This document shows positions 8,936 to 17,312 of a stretch of 64,000 nt of DNA, one piece after another. The stretch is from Vreelandella maris. GTDB taxonomy: Bacteria > Pseudomonadota > Gammaproteobacteria > Pseudomonadales > Halomonadaceae. The notes below the pieces were generated by a model, which saw nothing but the letters and a program-made list of their open reading frames with translations, searched no databases and was not told the origin of the DNA. The translations under genes were made by a program, and so were the position numbers. The stretch spans positions 62,001-126,000 of the forward strand of contig NZ_JABWCV010000005.1 of the NCBI RefSeq assembly GCF_013371085.1, given 5' to 3'. Each line of letters opens with the position of its first letter. Position 1 is the first letter of the stretch.

Positions 8936-10261
8936 TTACCAGCCAATGGCGTTCGGCAGCCAAGTGGCAATGCTGGGAAAAATAAACACCAGCGCAACGG
9001 CTAAAAACTGCAGCCCGATAAACGGCAGGGCGCCTTTGTAGATATCCAGCGTGGTGACCTCTTTGGGGGCCACGCCCTTGAGGAAAAACAGTGACCAGCC
9101 AAAGGGTGGGGTAAGAAACGAGGTTTGCAGCACCAACCCCACCAGAATGCCCAGCCATACCATATCGACGCCCATCTGAACGAAGAACGGTAAAAATAGC
9201 GGCAGGGCAATATAGCTGATCTCAATCCACTCGAGGAAGAAGCCCAGCACGAACATCAGCAATAGCATAAACAGCAGCGCGCCGAATTCACCGCCCGGCA
9301 CCCAATCAAACATCCGGGCGACAAGGTGCTCTCCACCCAGGCCACGAAATGCCAGCCCAAATACCTGCGCACTGATCAAGATAAAGAACACCATCGCCGA
9401 AATCACCAGCGTGGCCTTGGCGACCTCCTTGAGTAGCGTGAAGGTCAACCGCCCCGAGCAGGCAACAAACACCAGCGCCCCCAGTGCCCCCATTGCGGCG
9501 GCCTCGGTAGGGGCCGCAATGCCGCCAATAATCGAACCCAGCACAGCAAATACCAAACCCACTGGCGGGCCCACCACGGTGATCACTTTCATCAGCAGTT
9601 GGCGGCGCCCCATCGCTTTACGCTCCTCAATGGGGATGGGGGGCATCAGGTGGGGGTAGAGTTTGGCGATGACCAAAATGGCAATGATATACACCGCCGC
9701 GAGCGTTAGCCCCGGCACCATGGCGGCTGCAAACATCGTGCCGACGGACTCGCCGAGTATTTCTGCCAGCAGGATGAGCACCAGGCTGGGTGGAATAATC
9801 TGACCCAAGGTGCCGGATGCGCAGATCATCCCGGTGGCCAGCGTTTTAGGATAGCCACGACGCAGAAGCGTTGGCAGCGTGAGAAGGCCCAGCGTCACGA
9901 TGGTGGCGCCGACAATGCCGGTGGCGGCGCCCAATAAAACGCCGACTAAAATAATCGCCACGCCCATGCCGCCCGGTAAGCCGCCAAAAAGGTGGCCAAT
10001 CACATCGATCAGCTCTTCGGCCAGCTTCGATTTCTCCAGCATCACCCCCATAAACACAAACAGCGGTATGGCCATAAAGGTGTAGTTAGTGACCACCCCA
10101 TAAATACGCGATGGCAGCAGGTTAAATAGCATCGGGCCAAAGCCGATATAACCAAAGAAAAAGGCCGTTGCCGCAATACTGATGCCCACCGGAATGCCGA
10201 TCAGCAGAAACACAAAAAAAGCCACGATCATACCGATCGCTAGCCACTCATTAGGAGACAT
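8936..10261 (-). CDS. TRAP transporter large permease (DctM)
   Basis: The large membrane subunit of a DctPQM-type TRAP transporter, 441 residues, with about twelve hydrophobic segments. DctM hallmarks include the N-terminal GIPVGISIAATAFFFGYIGFGP, FMGVMLEKSKLAEELIDVIGHLFGGLPGG as the loop after an early helix, and ASGTLGQIIPPSLVLILLAEILGES near the Na+/substrate path. The start ATG at 10261 has GAGGTG eight bases upstream, located within the end of the small-permease gene, so the two are translationally close. The protein works with the downstream-named small subunit and the periplasmic binding protein of the same operon. Confidence 0.93.
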   Translation of the reverse strand: MSPNEWLAIGMIVAFFVFLLIGIPVGISIAATAFFFGYIGFGPMLFNLLPSRIYGVVTNYTFMAIPLFVFMGVMLEKSKLAEELIDVIGHLFGGLPGGMGVAIILVGVLLGAATGIVGATIVTLGLLTLPTLLRRGYPKTLATGMICASGTLGQIIPPSLVLILLAEILGESVGTMFAAAMVPGLTLAAVYIIAILVIAKLYPHLMPPIPIEERKAMGRRQLLMKVITVVGPPVGLVFAVLGSIIGGIAAPTEAAAMGALGALVFVACSGRLTFTLLKEVAKATLVISAMVFFILISAQVFGLAFRGLGGEHLVARMFDWVPGGEFGALLFMLLLMFVLGFFLEWIEISYIALPLFLPFFVQMGVDMVWLGILVGLVLQTSFLTPPFGWSLFFLKGVAPKEVTTLDIYKGALPFIGLQFLAVALVFIFPSIATWLPNAIGW

Positions 10262-10264
10262 GCG

Positions 10265-10774
10265 TTATTCACCTCGTGTGGGTAGGGCAAACACCTGACG
10301 CAGCGCGTGGGCCAACCCTTGCAGCGCGAGAAGGACAAAGCCAAATGGGATCAGTGATTTAAGCAACCAGCGAAGAGGCATGCCGCCTGGGTTTGGCGAC
10401 GCCTCACCACGGGCGTACGACTGCGCTATCCAGGGCAGCGTCAGCCAGGCGATGTACAGGCCCATCACCAGCAGCAACAGCCCGCCGGTCACCTCGATCA
10501 CCCGTTGTAGCCCCGCCGGGAAACGCTCATAAAAGACGTCGACGCGTACCTGTTCGCCCATCAACAGCAAATACGACATGCCAAACAGCGCGATAGGCGA
10601 GATTAAGTGCCACTGCAACTCCTGCAGCCATACCGAGCCAACGCTAAACGCGTAGCGCATCAACACATCGCCAGCGACAAGCCCGACTAATACCACGCAG
10701 GTCCAGGCGGCGATCCAGCCAAATAGCCGAACCACCGCCTCAACTCCGTGGACAAAAAATTCCACGGCGCGCAT
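10265..10774 (-). CDS. TRAP transporter small permease (DctQ)
   Basis: A 169-residue, four-helix DctQ subunit. Helices are visible at about residues 15-37, 50-70, 88-110 and 130-150, with the conserved-type stretch LQELQWHLISPIALFGMSYLL between the second and third. It helps anchor the binding-protein/large-permease complex. The start at 10774 has GGAG at good spacing. It ends four bases before dctM begins and starts two bases from the dctP stop, a tight operon. Confidence 0.92.
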   Translation of the reverse strand: MRAVEFFVHGVEAVVRLFGWIAAWTCVVLVGLVAGDVLMRYAFSVGSVWLQELQWHLISPIALFGMSYLLLMGEQVRVDVFYERFPAGLQRVIEVTGGLLLLVMGLYIAWLTLPWIAQSYARGEASPNPGGMPLRWLLKSLIPFGFVLLALQGLAHALRQVFALPTRGE

Positions 10775-10775
10775 A

Positions 10776-11879
10776 TCAGACTCCGATAATATCGTTTAAC
10801 CAGGCACGCTCACTGGCACCCGCCCAGCGGTCGTGGTTGGCTTTAAACGCCATGTAGCTATCGTGCACTTTGCGTACTAGTGGGTCAGCGTTGGCCTCTG
10901 TGGCCAGCGTGTCTTGGGTGGCTTCACGCAGCGCATCGACAACGGGAGTGGGCAGCATGCTGGCTGTCACGCCTTCGTTTTCGACCAGATCAGTCATGGC
11001 TTCACCGTTCACCGCTTCGGACCAAGTGACACTCTCCAAGCAGGCCGCCATACAGGCCGTTTTGACGATCATTTGCAGGTCTTCCGGCAAGCTATCCCAG
11101 TGCGTTTTCGAGATCAGCAGCTCGCCGGTGGTGGAGGGTTCGTGCCAACCGGTGGTGTGGTAGAACTTGGCGGCGTTGTGCAGCCCCATGCGGCGGTCTT
11201 GGAAGGGGCCAACGAATTCGGCGGCATCGATCACCCCCCGTTCCAGCGCGGGGAAAATTTCGCCACCGGGCAGCACGCGGGCATCGACACCTAGCGAGGA
11301 GTACACCTGGCCCGCCAAGCCGGGAACGCGCATGCGTAAACCGTTGAGCTGGCTAATATCCTCGATAGGCTCGCGGAACCAGCCCGTCATCTGCACGCCG
11401 GTATTGTTAAGCGGGAACGCCACCATGCCATAGGGCTCATACACTTCGTGCCAGAGCTCCAGGCCGCCGCCGTGATAAAGCCACGCCATATGGCCCATAA
11501 AGCTCATCCCAAACGGCACCGTCGTAAAGTATTGGGCCGCAAAGGTGGTGCCCGACCAGAAATAGCTATTAGCAGCATTCATTTCGATGGTGCCGCTTTG
11601 AACGGCTTCAAAGCCTTCAAAGGCAGGAATCAGCTCACCGGAAGAGAAGTGCTGAATATTGAGGCGTCCGCCGGACATCGCGTTGATCTTGGCGATCACA
11701 TCCGTAGGGCTGCCTGGGCCTTCCACGTAAAAGGGCGAACCAGGGCTGTAGGCATTGGTCATGCGCCAGTTAAAGCTTTCCGCTGACTGGGCACGAGCGA
11801 TTGACGGCGCACCTAAGACTAAACCAGCGGTGGAAGAAACCGCAGCCGTAGTGAGAAACTTTCGACGGGATAAGGACAT
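10776..11879 (-). CDS. TRAP transporter substrate-binding protein (DctP), Tat-type signal
   Basis: The periplasmic solute receptor of the TRAP system. From the ATG at 11879 it is 367 residues; the ribosome site GAGGTG lies just upstream, while a longer frame to 11921 lacks support. The N-terminus has a twin-arginine motif (LSRRKFLTTAA) and a cleavage-type APSIARAQS, so the protein is probably exported folded by Tat. The mature part shows DctP-family features such as GMRMRVPGLAGQVYSSLG-type and the glycine-rich LPGGEIFPALERGVIDAAEF. It heads the operon dctP-dctQ-dctM-GGT. The substrate is not predictable from sequence; the linked GGT-family gene suggests an amino-acid-derived compound. Confidence 0.92.
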   Translation of the reverse strand: MSLSRRKFLTTAAVSSTAGLVLGAPSIARAQSAESFNWRMTNAYSPGSPFYVEGPGSPTDVIAKINAMSGGRLNIQHFSSGELIPAFEGFEAVQSGTIEMNAANSYFWSGTTFAAQYFTTVPFGMSFMGHMAWLYHGGGLELWHEVYEPYGMVAFPLNNTGVQMTGWFREPIEDISQLNGLRMRVPGLAGQVYSSLGVDARVLPGGEIFPALERGVIDAAEFVGPFQDRRMGLHNAAKFYHTTGWHEPSTTGELLISKTHWDSLPEDLQMIVKTACMAACLESVTWSEAVNGEAMTDLVENEGVTASMLPTPVVDALREATQDTLATEANADPLVRKVHDSYMAFKANHDRWAGASERAWLNDIIGV

Positions 11880-12202
11880 AGCACACCTCGTTGATTGGGA
11901 AGCAGGTCGGCACAGGAACACAATGAGGTAGCAAGGGGTGTGCCATAAAAATCGATTTTATTATAAATAAAAGATTTTTAAGGAGTTTGTAGGTCGAGTC
12001 CAAAAGGTAGGTCACTAAGTCGATTAAGTATTTGCACCTTAATGACGCCTAAATTTCGCTAAGAGCACTGCCAGCGTGCACCTTTGCTCTGTGCGGGCGA
12101 AACAGCGCTTTTCCCCGGCGACTGGGTTAAGGGCTGAGTTGAGGGCTGGTTTGAGGAGTAGGTAGTTGAAAGCAGGCCAGTTAAGCGAGTGAGGCAGAGT
12201 GC
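11880..12202. other. Intergenic region between TRAP operon and tRNA array
   Basis: This stretch should hold the promoter of the leftward TRAP operon. An AT-rich segment around 11945-11985 is a candidate, but I cannot name -35/-10 boxes with confidence. No convincing gene or structured RNA was seen in the rest. Confidence 0.4.
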
Positions 12203-12231
12203 TTGACAGCTCAATAAGGTCTGAGTAACAT
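12203..12231 (+). promoter_or_regulatory. Sigma-70 promoter of the tRNA-Glu/Gly array
   Basis: A perfect -35 TTGACA (12203-12208) and a -10 TAACAT (12226-12231) are separated by exactly 17 bases. The following ACGCGCCACC is GC-rich, the kind of discriminator found at stringently controlled stable-RNA promoters. The first tRNA begins 28 bases after the -10. Confidence 0.85.
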
Positions 12232-12258
12232 ACGCGCCACCTCGACGAGGCAAGCAAC

Positions 12259-12334
12259 GTCCCATTCGTCTAGTGGTCTAGGACACCGCCCTTTCACGGC
12301 GGTAACAGGGGTTCGAACCCCCTATGGGACGCCA
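12259..12334 (+). tRNA. tRNA-Glu (TTC), copy 1
   Basis: A 76-base tRNA with acceptor stem GTCCCAT/ATGGGAC, anticodon loop CTTTCAC giving anticodon TTC, T-arm GGGGTTCGAACCCCC and an encoded CCA end. It is the first tRNA of a repeated Glu-Gly array. Confidence 0.97.
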
Positions 12335-12389
12335 CTTATTTTTGTGTATTTTTAGAGCAAGAATAAGCGGTCGTCAGGGTTATCGGAAT

Positions 12390-12464
12390 GCGGGAATAGC
12401 TCAGTGGTAGAGCATCGCCTTGCCAAGGCGAGGGTCGGGAGTTCGAATCTCCTTTCCCGCTCCA
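12390..12464 (+). tRNA. tRNA-Gly (GCC), copy 1
   Basis: A 75-base tRNA with acceptor stem GCGGGAA/TTCCCGC, anticodon GCC in loop TTGCCAA, T-arm GGGAGTTCGAATCTCC and an encoded CCA. It lies 55 bases after tRNA-Glu copy 1. Confidence 0.97.
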
Positions 12465-12474
12465 ATTAGGTGTG

Positions 12475-12537
12475 TGGTAAGTCAGGCGAGGTCGGGAGCT
12501 GGAACGCCAGCCCCGTCGTATCTACTTTCCCGCTCCA
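12475..12537 (+). pseudogene. Degenerate tRNA-Gly relic, unit 1
   Basis: The segment keeps GGCGAGGTCGGGAG and an intact 3' end TTTCCCGCTCCA of tRNA-Gly but lacks the 5' acceptor arm, the D-arm and a usable T-loop. It follows each true tRNA-Gly in the array. It could be excised and discarded during processing, or be a decayed duplicate. Confidence 0.7.
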
Positions 12538-12558
12538 CGTAGTTGAAGTAATTACAGT

Positions 12559-12634
12559 GTCCCATTCGTCTAGTGGTCTAGGACACCGCCCTTTCACGGC
12601 GGTAACAGGGGTTCGAACCCCCTATGGGACGCCA
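12559..12634 (+). tRNA. tRNA-Glu (TTC), copy 2
   Basis: Identical in sequence to copy 1 across all 76 bases, anticodon TTC and CCA encoded. It follows the first tRNA-Gly relic by 21 bases. Confidence 0.97.
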
Positions 12635-12676
12635 CTTCCGATAAGTTAGGTAAAAAGCTAAGCAAGTGTTCTATAA

Positions 12677-12751
12677 GCGGGAATAGCTCAGTGGTAGAGC
12701 ATCGCCTTGCCAAGGCGAGGGTCGGGAGTTCGAATCTCCTTTCCCGCTCCA
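12677..12751 (+). tRNA. tRNA-Gly (GCC), copy 2
   Basis: Identical to tRNA-Gly copy 1 (75 bases, anticodon GCC, CCA encoded). It lies 42 bases after tRNA-Glu copy 2. Confidence 0.97.
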
Positions 12752-12761
12752 GTTTAGGTGT

Positions 12762-12840
12762 GTGGTTAGTCAGGCGAGGTCGGGAGCTGGAACGCCAGCC
12801 CGGCTGGGGGCAGCCCCGTCGTATCTACTTTCCCGCTCCA
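12762..12840 (+). pseudogene. Degenerate tRNA-Gly relic, unit 2
   Basis: It matches the relic of unit 1 but carries about 16 extra bases (around CCCGGCTGGGGGCAG) before the common CCCCGTCGTATCTAC and the terminal TTTCCCGCTCCA. It cannot fold as a cloverleaf. Confidence 0.7.
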
Positions 12841-12853
12841 GTTTTGATATATA

Positions 12854-12929
12854 GTCCCATTCGTCTAGTGGCCTAGGACACCGCCCTTTCACGGCGGTAA
12901 CAGGGGTTCGAACCCCCTATGGGACGCCA
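12854..12929 (+). tRNA. tRNA-Glu (TTC), copy 3
   Basis: Same tRNA-Glu with one visible change, GTGGCCTAG for GTGGTCTAG in the D-arm region. Anticodon TTC, CCA encoded, 76 bases. Confidence 0.97.
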
Positions 12930-12959
12930 TCTAGTGTTACACATCGTTTTGTTTGCGTT

Positions 12960-13034
12960 GCGGGAATAGCTCAGTGGTAGAGCATCGCCTTGCCAAGGCG
13001 AGGGTCGGGAGTTCGAATCTCCTTTCCCGCTCCA
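12960..13034 (+). tRNA. tRNA-Gly (GCC), copy 3
   Basis: Identical to the other two tRNA-Gly copies (75 bases, anticodon GCC, CCA encoded). It is the last complete tRNA of the array. Confidence 0.97.
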
Positions 13035-13041
13035 ATTTGGA

Positions 13042-13138
13042 TGTGTGGTTAAGAGTATTGCCTTGCCACGGCGAGGGTCGTGATCTGGTGCGCCAGCCCG
13101 GCGGAAGGCCGCCCCACCGAATCGCCTTTCCCGCTCCA
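13042..13138 (+). pseudogene. Degenerate tRNA-Gly relic, unit 3
   Basis: The longest relic. It still shows the tRNA-Gly anticodon arm (GCCTTGCCACGGCGAGGGTCG) and the 3' end TTTCCCGCTCCA, separated by a GC-rich insertion that replaces the T-arm. This copy identifies all three relics as former tRNA-Gly genes. Confidence 0.75.
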
Positions 13139-13301
13139 AGCGCTTCTAGTTTTAATTTTTTATCCCTCTGTATTGTTGATGCGCTAGCTACTTGCTGGGC
13201 GTCATTTTTTGCGTGTCTGGCGCTCGGCTCGATTGCCCGACTTGAAAAAAGTCGTTTGCGCCCTAATGTTTTACCTTCTCTTCTTATTTTGCTGACAGGA
13301 C

Positions 13302-14276
13302 ATGTTCATGGCCGAACCGGCATTGTCGATCCGTGGCCTTACCAAAGTGTATGGCAACGGCTTTCAGGCACTCAAAGGTATTGATCTCGACGTCCAGCAG
13401 GGCGATTTTTTTGCTTTGTTGGGCCCCAATGGGGCCGGTAAATCCACCACGTTAGGTGTGGTCTGCTCGCTGGTGCAAAAAACTGCGGGCCAAGTGTCCA
13501 TCTTTGGCATCGATGTTGATAAAGACTTCGCCAAGGCTAAATACCAGCTAGGTGTGGTGCCTCAGGAGTTCAATTTCAACCAGTTCGAAAAGGTGCTCGA
13601 TATCGTGCTGGCCCAAGCGGGCTATTACGGCATGACCAGTCGCGAAGCCTTGCCTCGTGCTAAACAGCTGCTGACCGACCTTGGCCTATGGGAAAAGCGT
13701 AACGGCAGTGCGCGCATGCTCTCCGGTGGCATGAAGCGCCGCCTGATGATTGCCCGGGCGCTGATGCATCGCCCCAAGCTGCTGATTCTCGATGAGCCAA
13801 CCGCGGGCGTGGATATCGAACTGCGGCGCAGCATGTGGGAGTACATGCGGCGGATCAATCAGGATGAAGGTACCACCATCATTCTGACGACGCACTACTT
13901 GGAAGAGGCCGAGAGCCTGTGTCGCAATGTGGCGATCATCAACAATGGCGACATCGTGCGCAATACCAGCGTGCGGGAGCTACTGGCCGAGCTTGATACC
14001 GAGACTTTCCTGATCGATTTGGCTGAGCCAGTCGCAGAAGTGCCTCACATCGAAGGGTTTGAATTACACCAGATAGAGCCCACACAGCTTTCGTTGTTGG
14101 TTCATCGTGGGCAGCGCTTGAACGATGTATTCAAAGCGTTGAGCGAGCAGGGCATCGAAGTCGTATCCATGCGTAACCGGGCCAATCGCCTGGAGGAGAT
14201 GTTTGTGTCGATGGTAGAAGGTAGCGGCCAAGGGGCAATAGACCAGCGCGTCGAGAAGAAGGAGGAACGCGTATGA
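13302..14276 (+). CDS. ABC-2 transporter ATP-binding protein, YadG type
   Basis: A 324-residue ABC ATPase that powers the permease encoded next to it. Walker A GPNGAGKST (about residue 44), signature LSGGMKRRL, Walker B LLILDEPTAGVD and the switch histidine in TTHYLEEAE are all intact. The last 90 residues form an extra domain common in YadG-like ATPases. Its stop overlaps the permease start (ATGA), so the pair is translationally coupled. An alternative ATG lies six bases in. The transported substrate of the YadGH family is not established. Confidence 0.92.
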   Translation: MFMAEPALSIRGLTKVYGNGFQALKGIDLDVQQGDFFALLGPNGAGKSTTLGVVCSLVQKTAGQVSIFGIDVDKDFAKAKYQLGVVPQEFNFNQFEKVLDIVLAQAGYYGMTSREALPRAKQLLTDLGLWEKRNGSARMLSGGMKRRLMIARALMHRPKLLILDEPTAGVDIELRRSMWEYMRRINQDEGTTIILTTHYLEEAESLCRNVAIINNGDIVRNTSVRELLAELDTETFLIDLAEPVAEVPHIEGFELHQIEPTQLSLLVHRGQRLNDVFKALSEQGIEVVSMRNRANRLEEMFVSMVEGSGQGAIDQRVEKKEERV

Positions 14277-15046
14277 ACGCTACGCAAACATTGATCGCGC
14301 TATGGACGCTGGTGCTCAAAGAGATCAAACGCTTCACGCGCATTTGGCCGCAAACGCTGCTGCCACCTTCGATCACCATGGCCATGTACTTCATCATCTT
14401 CGGTAATCTCATTGGTTCGCGGATTGGCGACATGGATGGCTTCAGCTACATGGACTTTATCGTCCCGGGGCTGATCATGATGTCGGTGATTACCAACAGC
14501 TACTCCAACGTGGCATCGAGCTTTTTCTCGAACAAGTTTCAGCGTTCGATTGAAGAGATGATGGTCTCGCCAATGCCCAACTGGGTGATTTTGGCCGGCT
14601 TTATCCTGGGCGGCATGGCCCGAGGTTTAGGCGTTGGGTTGATCGTTACCGTCGTTTCGCTGTTCTTTACGCGTTTGACCATGGAGCATCCGCTGCTCAC
14701 GGTATTAGTGGTGGTGCTCACCTCGGCGCTGTTCTCCATTGGTGGCTTTATCAACGCCTTGCTGGCGAACAAGTTCGATGACATTTCTATCGTGCCGACC
14801 TTTATTCTCACGCCGCTGACTTATCTGGGTGGGGTGTTTTACTCTATCTCGATGCTGCCAGACTTCTGGCAGGGCGTTTCCATGCTCAACCCCATTCTGT
14901 ACATGGTTAACGTCTTCCGCTACGGCTTTCTGGGTGTCTCGGATATCCCCGTTGGTTGGGCGCTGGCTGCTATTTTTGCCTTTATCATCGTGTTATTTGT
15001 GGTGGCGTTAACCATGCTAGAGCGTGGTAAAGGTATTCGCAGCTAG
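14273..15046 (+). CDS. ABC-2 type permease, YadH type
   Basis: A 257-residue membrane protein of the ABC-2 family with six hydrophobic segments, the usual number for a half transporter. The segment FIVPGLIMMSVITNSYSNVAS and the loop FQRSIEEMMVSPMPNWVI are typical of the family, as is the late NPILYMVNVFRYGFLG. It overlaps the ATPase gene by four bases. The complex is predicted to be an exporter in the inner membrane, with unknown cargo. Confidence 0.92.
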   Translation: MNATQTLIALWTLVLKEIKRFTRIWPQTLLPPSITMAMYFIIFGNLIGSRIGDMDGFSYMDFIVPGLIMMSVITNSYSNVASSFFSNKFQRSIEEMMVSPMPNWVILAGFILGGMARGLGVGLIVTVVSLFFTRLTMEHPLLTVLVVVLTSALFSIGGFINALLANKFDDISIVPTFILTPLTYLGGVFYSISMLPDFWQGVSMLNPILYMVNVFRYGFLGVSDIPVGWALAAIFAFIIVLFVVALTMLERGKGIRS

Positions 15047-15081
15047 TGGTAATACAGCACTGTAAGAGAGAGTAATTATTA

Positions 15082-15915
15082 ATGGCGCATCGTCCAGACA
15101 CGTTAGAACACGCCCCCCTGGGGCGTGACTCCGCTTACCCCGAGCAGTACGACGTGGGACTTCTCTACCCCATCCCCCGCGCAGCCAACCGCACACCACT
15201 GGGGATTGAAGAAGGCGCTCTGCCGTTTGAAGGCGAGGACGAGTGGCACGCCTTTGAAGTCTCCTGGCTGAATAGCCGCGGCAAGCCCATTGTCGCCGTG
15301 GCGCGCTTTCGATTACCCGCAAGTTCGCCCAACCTGATTGAATCCAAATCGTGGAAGCTCTACCTCAACAGCTTTAATCAATCCCGGTTTTATAGCCGTC
15401 AGGAAGTGATGGAAACGATGGCCAATGACCTTGCCGTGGCGGCGGGGGCTGAGGTGAGTGTCGAGCTGTTTGATGTGGATGCCTCAGAGCTTTCACCACA
15501 GCAGTTGCCGGGTGAATGCTTGGACGATTTAGATATCGCAGTAAGCGATTACATACCCAGCAGTGCCCACCTAACGGTAGGGGAAGCGGTCGTCGAGGAG
15601 ACCCTCTACTCGCATCTGCTGAAATCTAACTGCCCCGTTACTGGCCAGCCGGATTGGGGAAGCGTGTTGATTCGCTATCAAGGGCCCAAAATCGATCGCG
15701 AAGGGTTACTGCGTTACCTGATTGGGTTTCGTCAGCATCAGGATTTTCACGAACACTGCGTTGAGCACATCTTCACCGACCTAATGACCCATGCAAAACC
15801 AACGCAACTGCTGGTGCTGGCGCGTTACGTGCGTCGTGGTGGATTAGACATTAGCCCCTGGCGCGCAACGCCTGGTCTAACGCCGCCCACGCCGCTGCGC
15901 CTAGCAAGGCAGTAA
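15082..15915 (+). CDS. queF: NADPH-dependent 7-cyano-7-deazaguanine reductase QueF
   Basis: QueF reduces preQ0 to preQ1 in queuosine synthesis. The 277-residue length is that of the E. coli-type QueF with a tandem T-fold. The QueF motif ESKSWKLYLNSFNQSRF (with the substrate-binding Glu) is near residue 88 and the catalytic cysteine is in SNCPVTGQPDWGSV near residue 189. The H of FHEHCVEHIF helps bind the substrate in relatives. It follows the YadH-like gene by 35 bases. No preQ1 riboswitch was recognised upstream. Confidence 0.95.
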   Translation: MAHRPDTLEHAPLGRDSAYPEQYDVGLLYPIPRAANRTPLGIEEGALPFEGEDEWHAFEVSWLNSRGKPIVAVARFRLPASSPNLIESKSWKLYLNSFNQSRFYSRQEVMETMANDLAVAAGAEVSVELFDVDASELSPQQLPGECLDDLDIAVSDYIPSSAHLTVGEAVVEETLYSHLLKSNCPVTGQPDWGSVLIRYQGPKIDREGLLRYLIGFRQHQDFHEHCVEHIFTDLMTHAKPTQLLVLARYVRRGGLDISPWRATPGLTPPTPLRLARQ

Positions 15916-16003
15916 ACGGCAATGTTATAAGTGACAATGTTATAAATGACGATGCTATCAATGGCGGTACTCAGTAGCCCACCGATTGGATTTGGAGTTA
16001 TTA

Positions 16004-16564
16004 ATGGACGCACTCACGCTACTTCACGAACGCAGCTCGATGGGCAAGCTGATTGAGCCAGCGCCTAGCAGCGAACAGCTAAGCGACATCTATCAAGCCG
16101 CTTTGCGGGCGCCTGACCATAAAGAGCTGCGCCCCTGGCGCTTTATAGAGTTCAGCGGGGAAGGGCGTGAGCGCCTGGGCGAACTATTTGCCGAGGCGGA
16201 GTTCCAGGAAAATCCTAGCGCCGACGACGATACGCTCAACTCGGCGCGCAAAAAGCCGCTGCGGGCGCCGATGATTATCGCCGTGATTGCCAAGGTCACG
16301 CCTGGACTCGAAAAAGTGCCCAAAATGGAGCAAGTAATTTCCGCTGGCTGCGCCGCCCACGGTATTCTGCTTGCCGCCCATGCGCTGGGTCTTGGCGCCA
16401 TGTGGCGCAGTGGCAAGTACGCGTTTGACCCGGTGGTACGCAAAGGATTAAGCCTGGATGAAGATGATGAAGTCGTCGCCTTTATCTACTTGGGCACCTT
16501 GGGCGGACGGCATAAGCCCGTGGCACAACATAACGTTGCTGACTTTGTGGAGCGTTGGGACTAG
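16004..16564 (+). CDS. Nitroreductase family protein, YdjA type
   Basis: A 186-residue FMN-dependent nitroreductase of the small YdjA group. The N-terminal RSSMGKL, the APDHKELRPWRFI stretch (FMN phosphate contact region) and the C-terminal LGTLGG are family-like. I start at 16004, where GGAG stands six bases upstream; an earlier in-frame ATG at 15986 lacks such a site. The physiological substrate of YdjA-type enzymes is not known. Its stop codon lies three bases before the next start. Confidence 0.88.
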   Translation: MDALTLLHERSSMGKLIEPAPSSEQLSDIYQAALRAPDHKELRPWRFIEFSGEGRERLGELFAEAEFQENPSADDDTLNSARKKPLRAPMIIAVIAKVTPGLEKVPKMEQVISAGCAAHGILLAAHALGLGAMWRSGKYAFDPVVRKGLSLDEDDEVVAFIYLGTLGGRHKPVAQHNVADFVERWD

Positions 16565-16566
16565 CT

Positions 16567-17076
16567 ATGAATCTGCCCCGTAAGCCAGGCATCCCGCACC
16601 CACGTCTGCCACTACCGGAAGGCCAGCAGGAAGACTTAGCCGTCTTTCAGCAGTGGCTGAGTGACGCCATTCCCATGGTAAGTTCGCTAGGCATTAGCGA
16701 AATGTTGCGCCAAAGCGATCAGCTGACCTGGCAGTTAGCGCTGGAGCCTAGCCTTAACGACAAAGGCACCGGGTTTGGTGGGGCGCTATCCGCGCAAACC
16801 ACGTTACAAGGCTGGTGTTGGGTCACCTTATGGCTGCGCGAACAGGGCATCGCCCGCGATGTGGTGGTTGCCGAGGCCACCCAACGCTTTCTAGCACCGG
16901 TCACCGATAATTACCGTTTGGTATGCACACCTGCTGAACCTGAAGGCTCTTCTCAACTAGCCCAGCAGCTTGAGGAGCGTGGGAAAGGACGCATTGCGTT
17001 AACCCATCAGCTTTATTGTGGCGAGATGCTTTGTCTGGAAGCCAGTGGCAATTACGCGGTGTTGCCGTCACGCTAA
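16567..17076 (+). CDS. Thioesterase-like (YiiD C-terminal type) hot-dog protein
   Basis: A 169-residue protein resembling the putative thioesterase domain found at the C-terminus of YiiD. The segment LNDKGTGFGGALSAQTTLQGW is the most diagnostic, placing a helix and a GG turn where hot-dog thioesterases bind acyl-thioesters. The start ATG at 16567 is immediately after the nitroreductase stop (TAGCTATG), implying coupling. Substrate unknown. Confidence 0.75.
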   Translation: MNLPRKPGIPHPRLPLPEGQQEDLAVFQQWLSDAIPMVSSLGISEMLRQSDQLTWQLALEPSLNDKGTGFGGALSAQTTLQGWCWVTLWLREQGIARDVVVAEATQRFLAPVTDNYRLVCTPAEPEGSSQLAQQLEERGKGRIALTHQLYCGEMLCLEASGNYAVLPSR

Positions 17077-17182
17077 CCGAAGCGGTAATCGGCCTGAAAA
17101 GGCTTGCTATTTCGAGGCTTAGCCCATAGTATGTGCGCCGTTCTGTCGCGAAAGGTAAAGCCTTTCTACAGCGCCAAAACGC

Positions 17183-17270
17183 GGAGGGGTGTCCGAGTGG
17201 TCGAAGGAGCACGCCTGGAAAGTGTGTAAGCCGCAAGGCTTCGAGGGTTCGAATCCCTCCCCCTCCGCCA
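17183..17270 (+). tRNA. tRNA-Ser (GGA)
   Basis: An 88-base class II tRNA with acceptor GGAGGGG/CCCCTCC, anticodon GGA in CCTGGAAAG, a long variable arm (GTAAGCCGCAAGGCTTC) and an encoded CCA. A terminator follows closely. The acquired-looking block downstream begins soon after this tRNA. Confidence 0.97.
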
Positions 17271-17283
17271 CAGAATTTAGATT

Positions 17284-17312
17284 AAGCCGCTGATTTTCAG
17301 CGGCTTTTTCTT
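17284..17312 (+). terminator. Rho-independent terminator after tRNA-Ser
   Basis: The inverted repeat AAGCCGCTGA/TTCAGCGGCTT with a short loop is followed by TTTTTCTTTT. It starts 13 bases after the tRNA. Confidence 0.9.

Noticed and set aside
12691..13384. Frames with the repeated peptide VEHRLAKARVGSSNLL
   Set aside because: These are translations of the tRNA-Gly genes.
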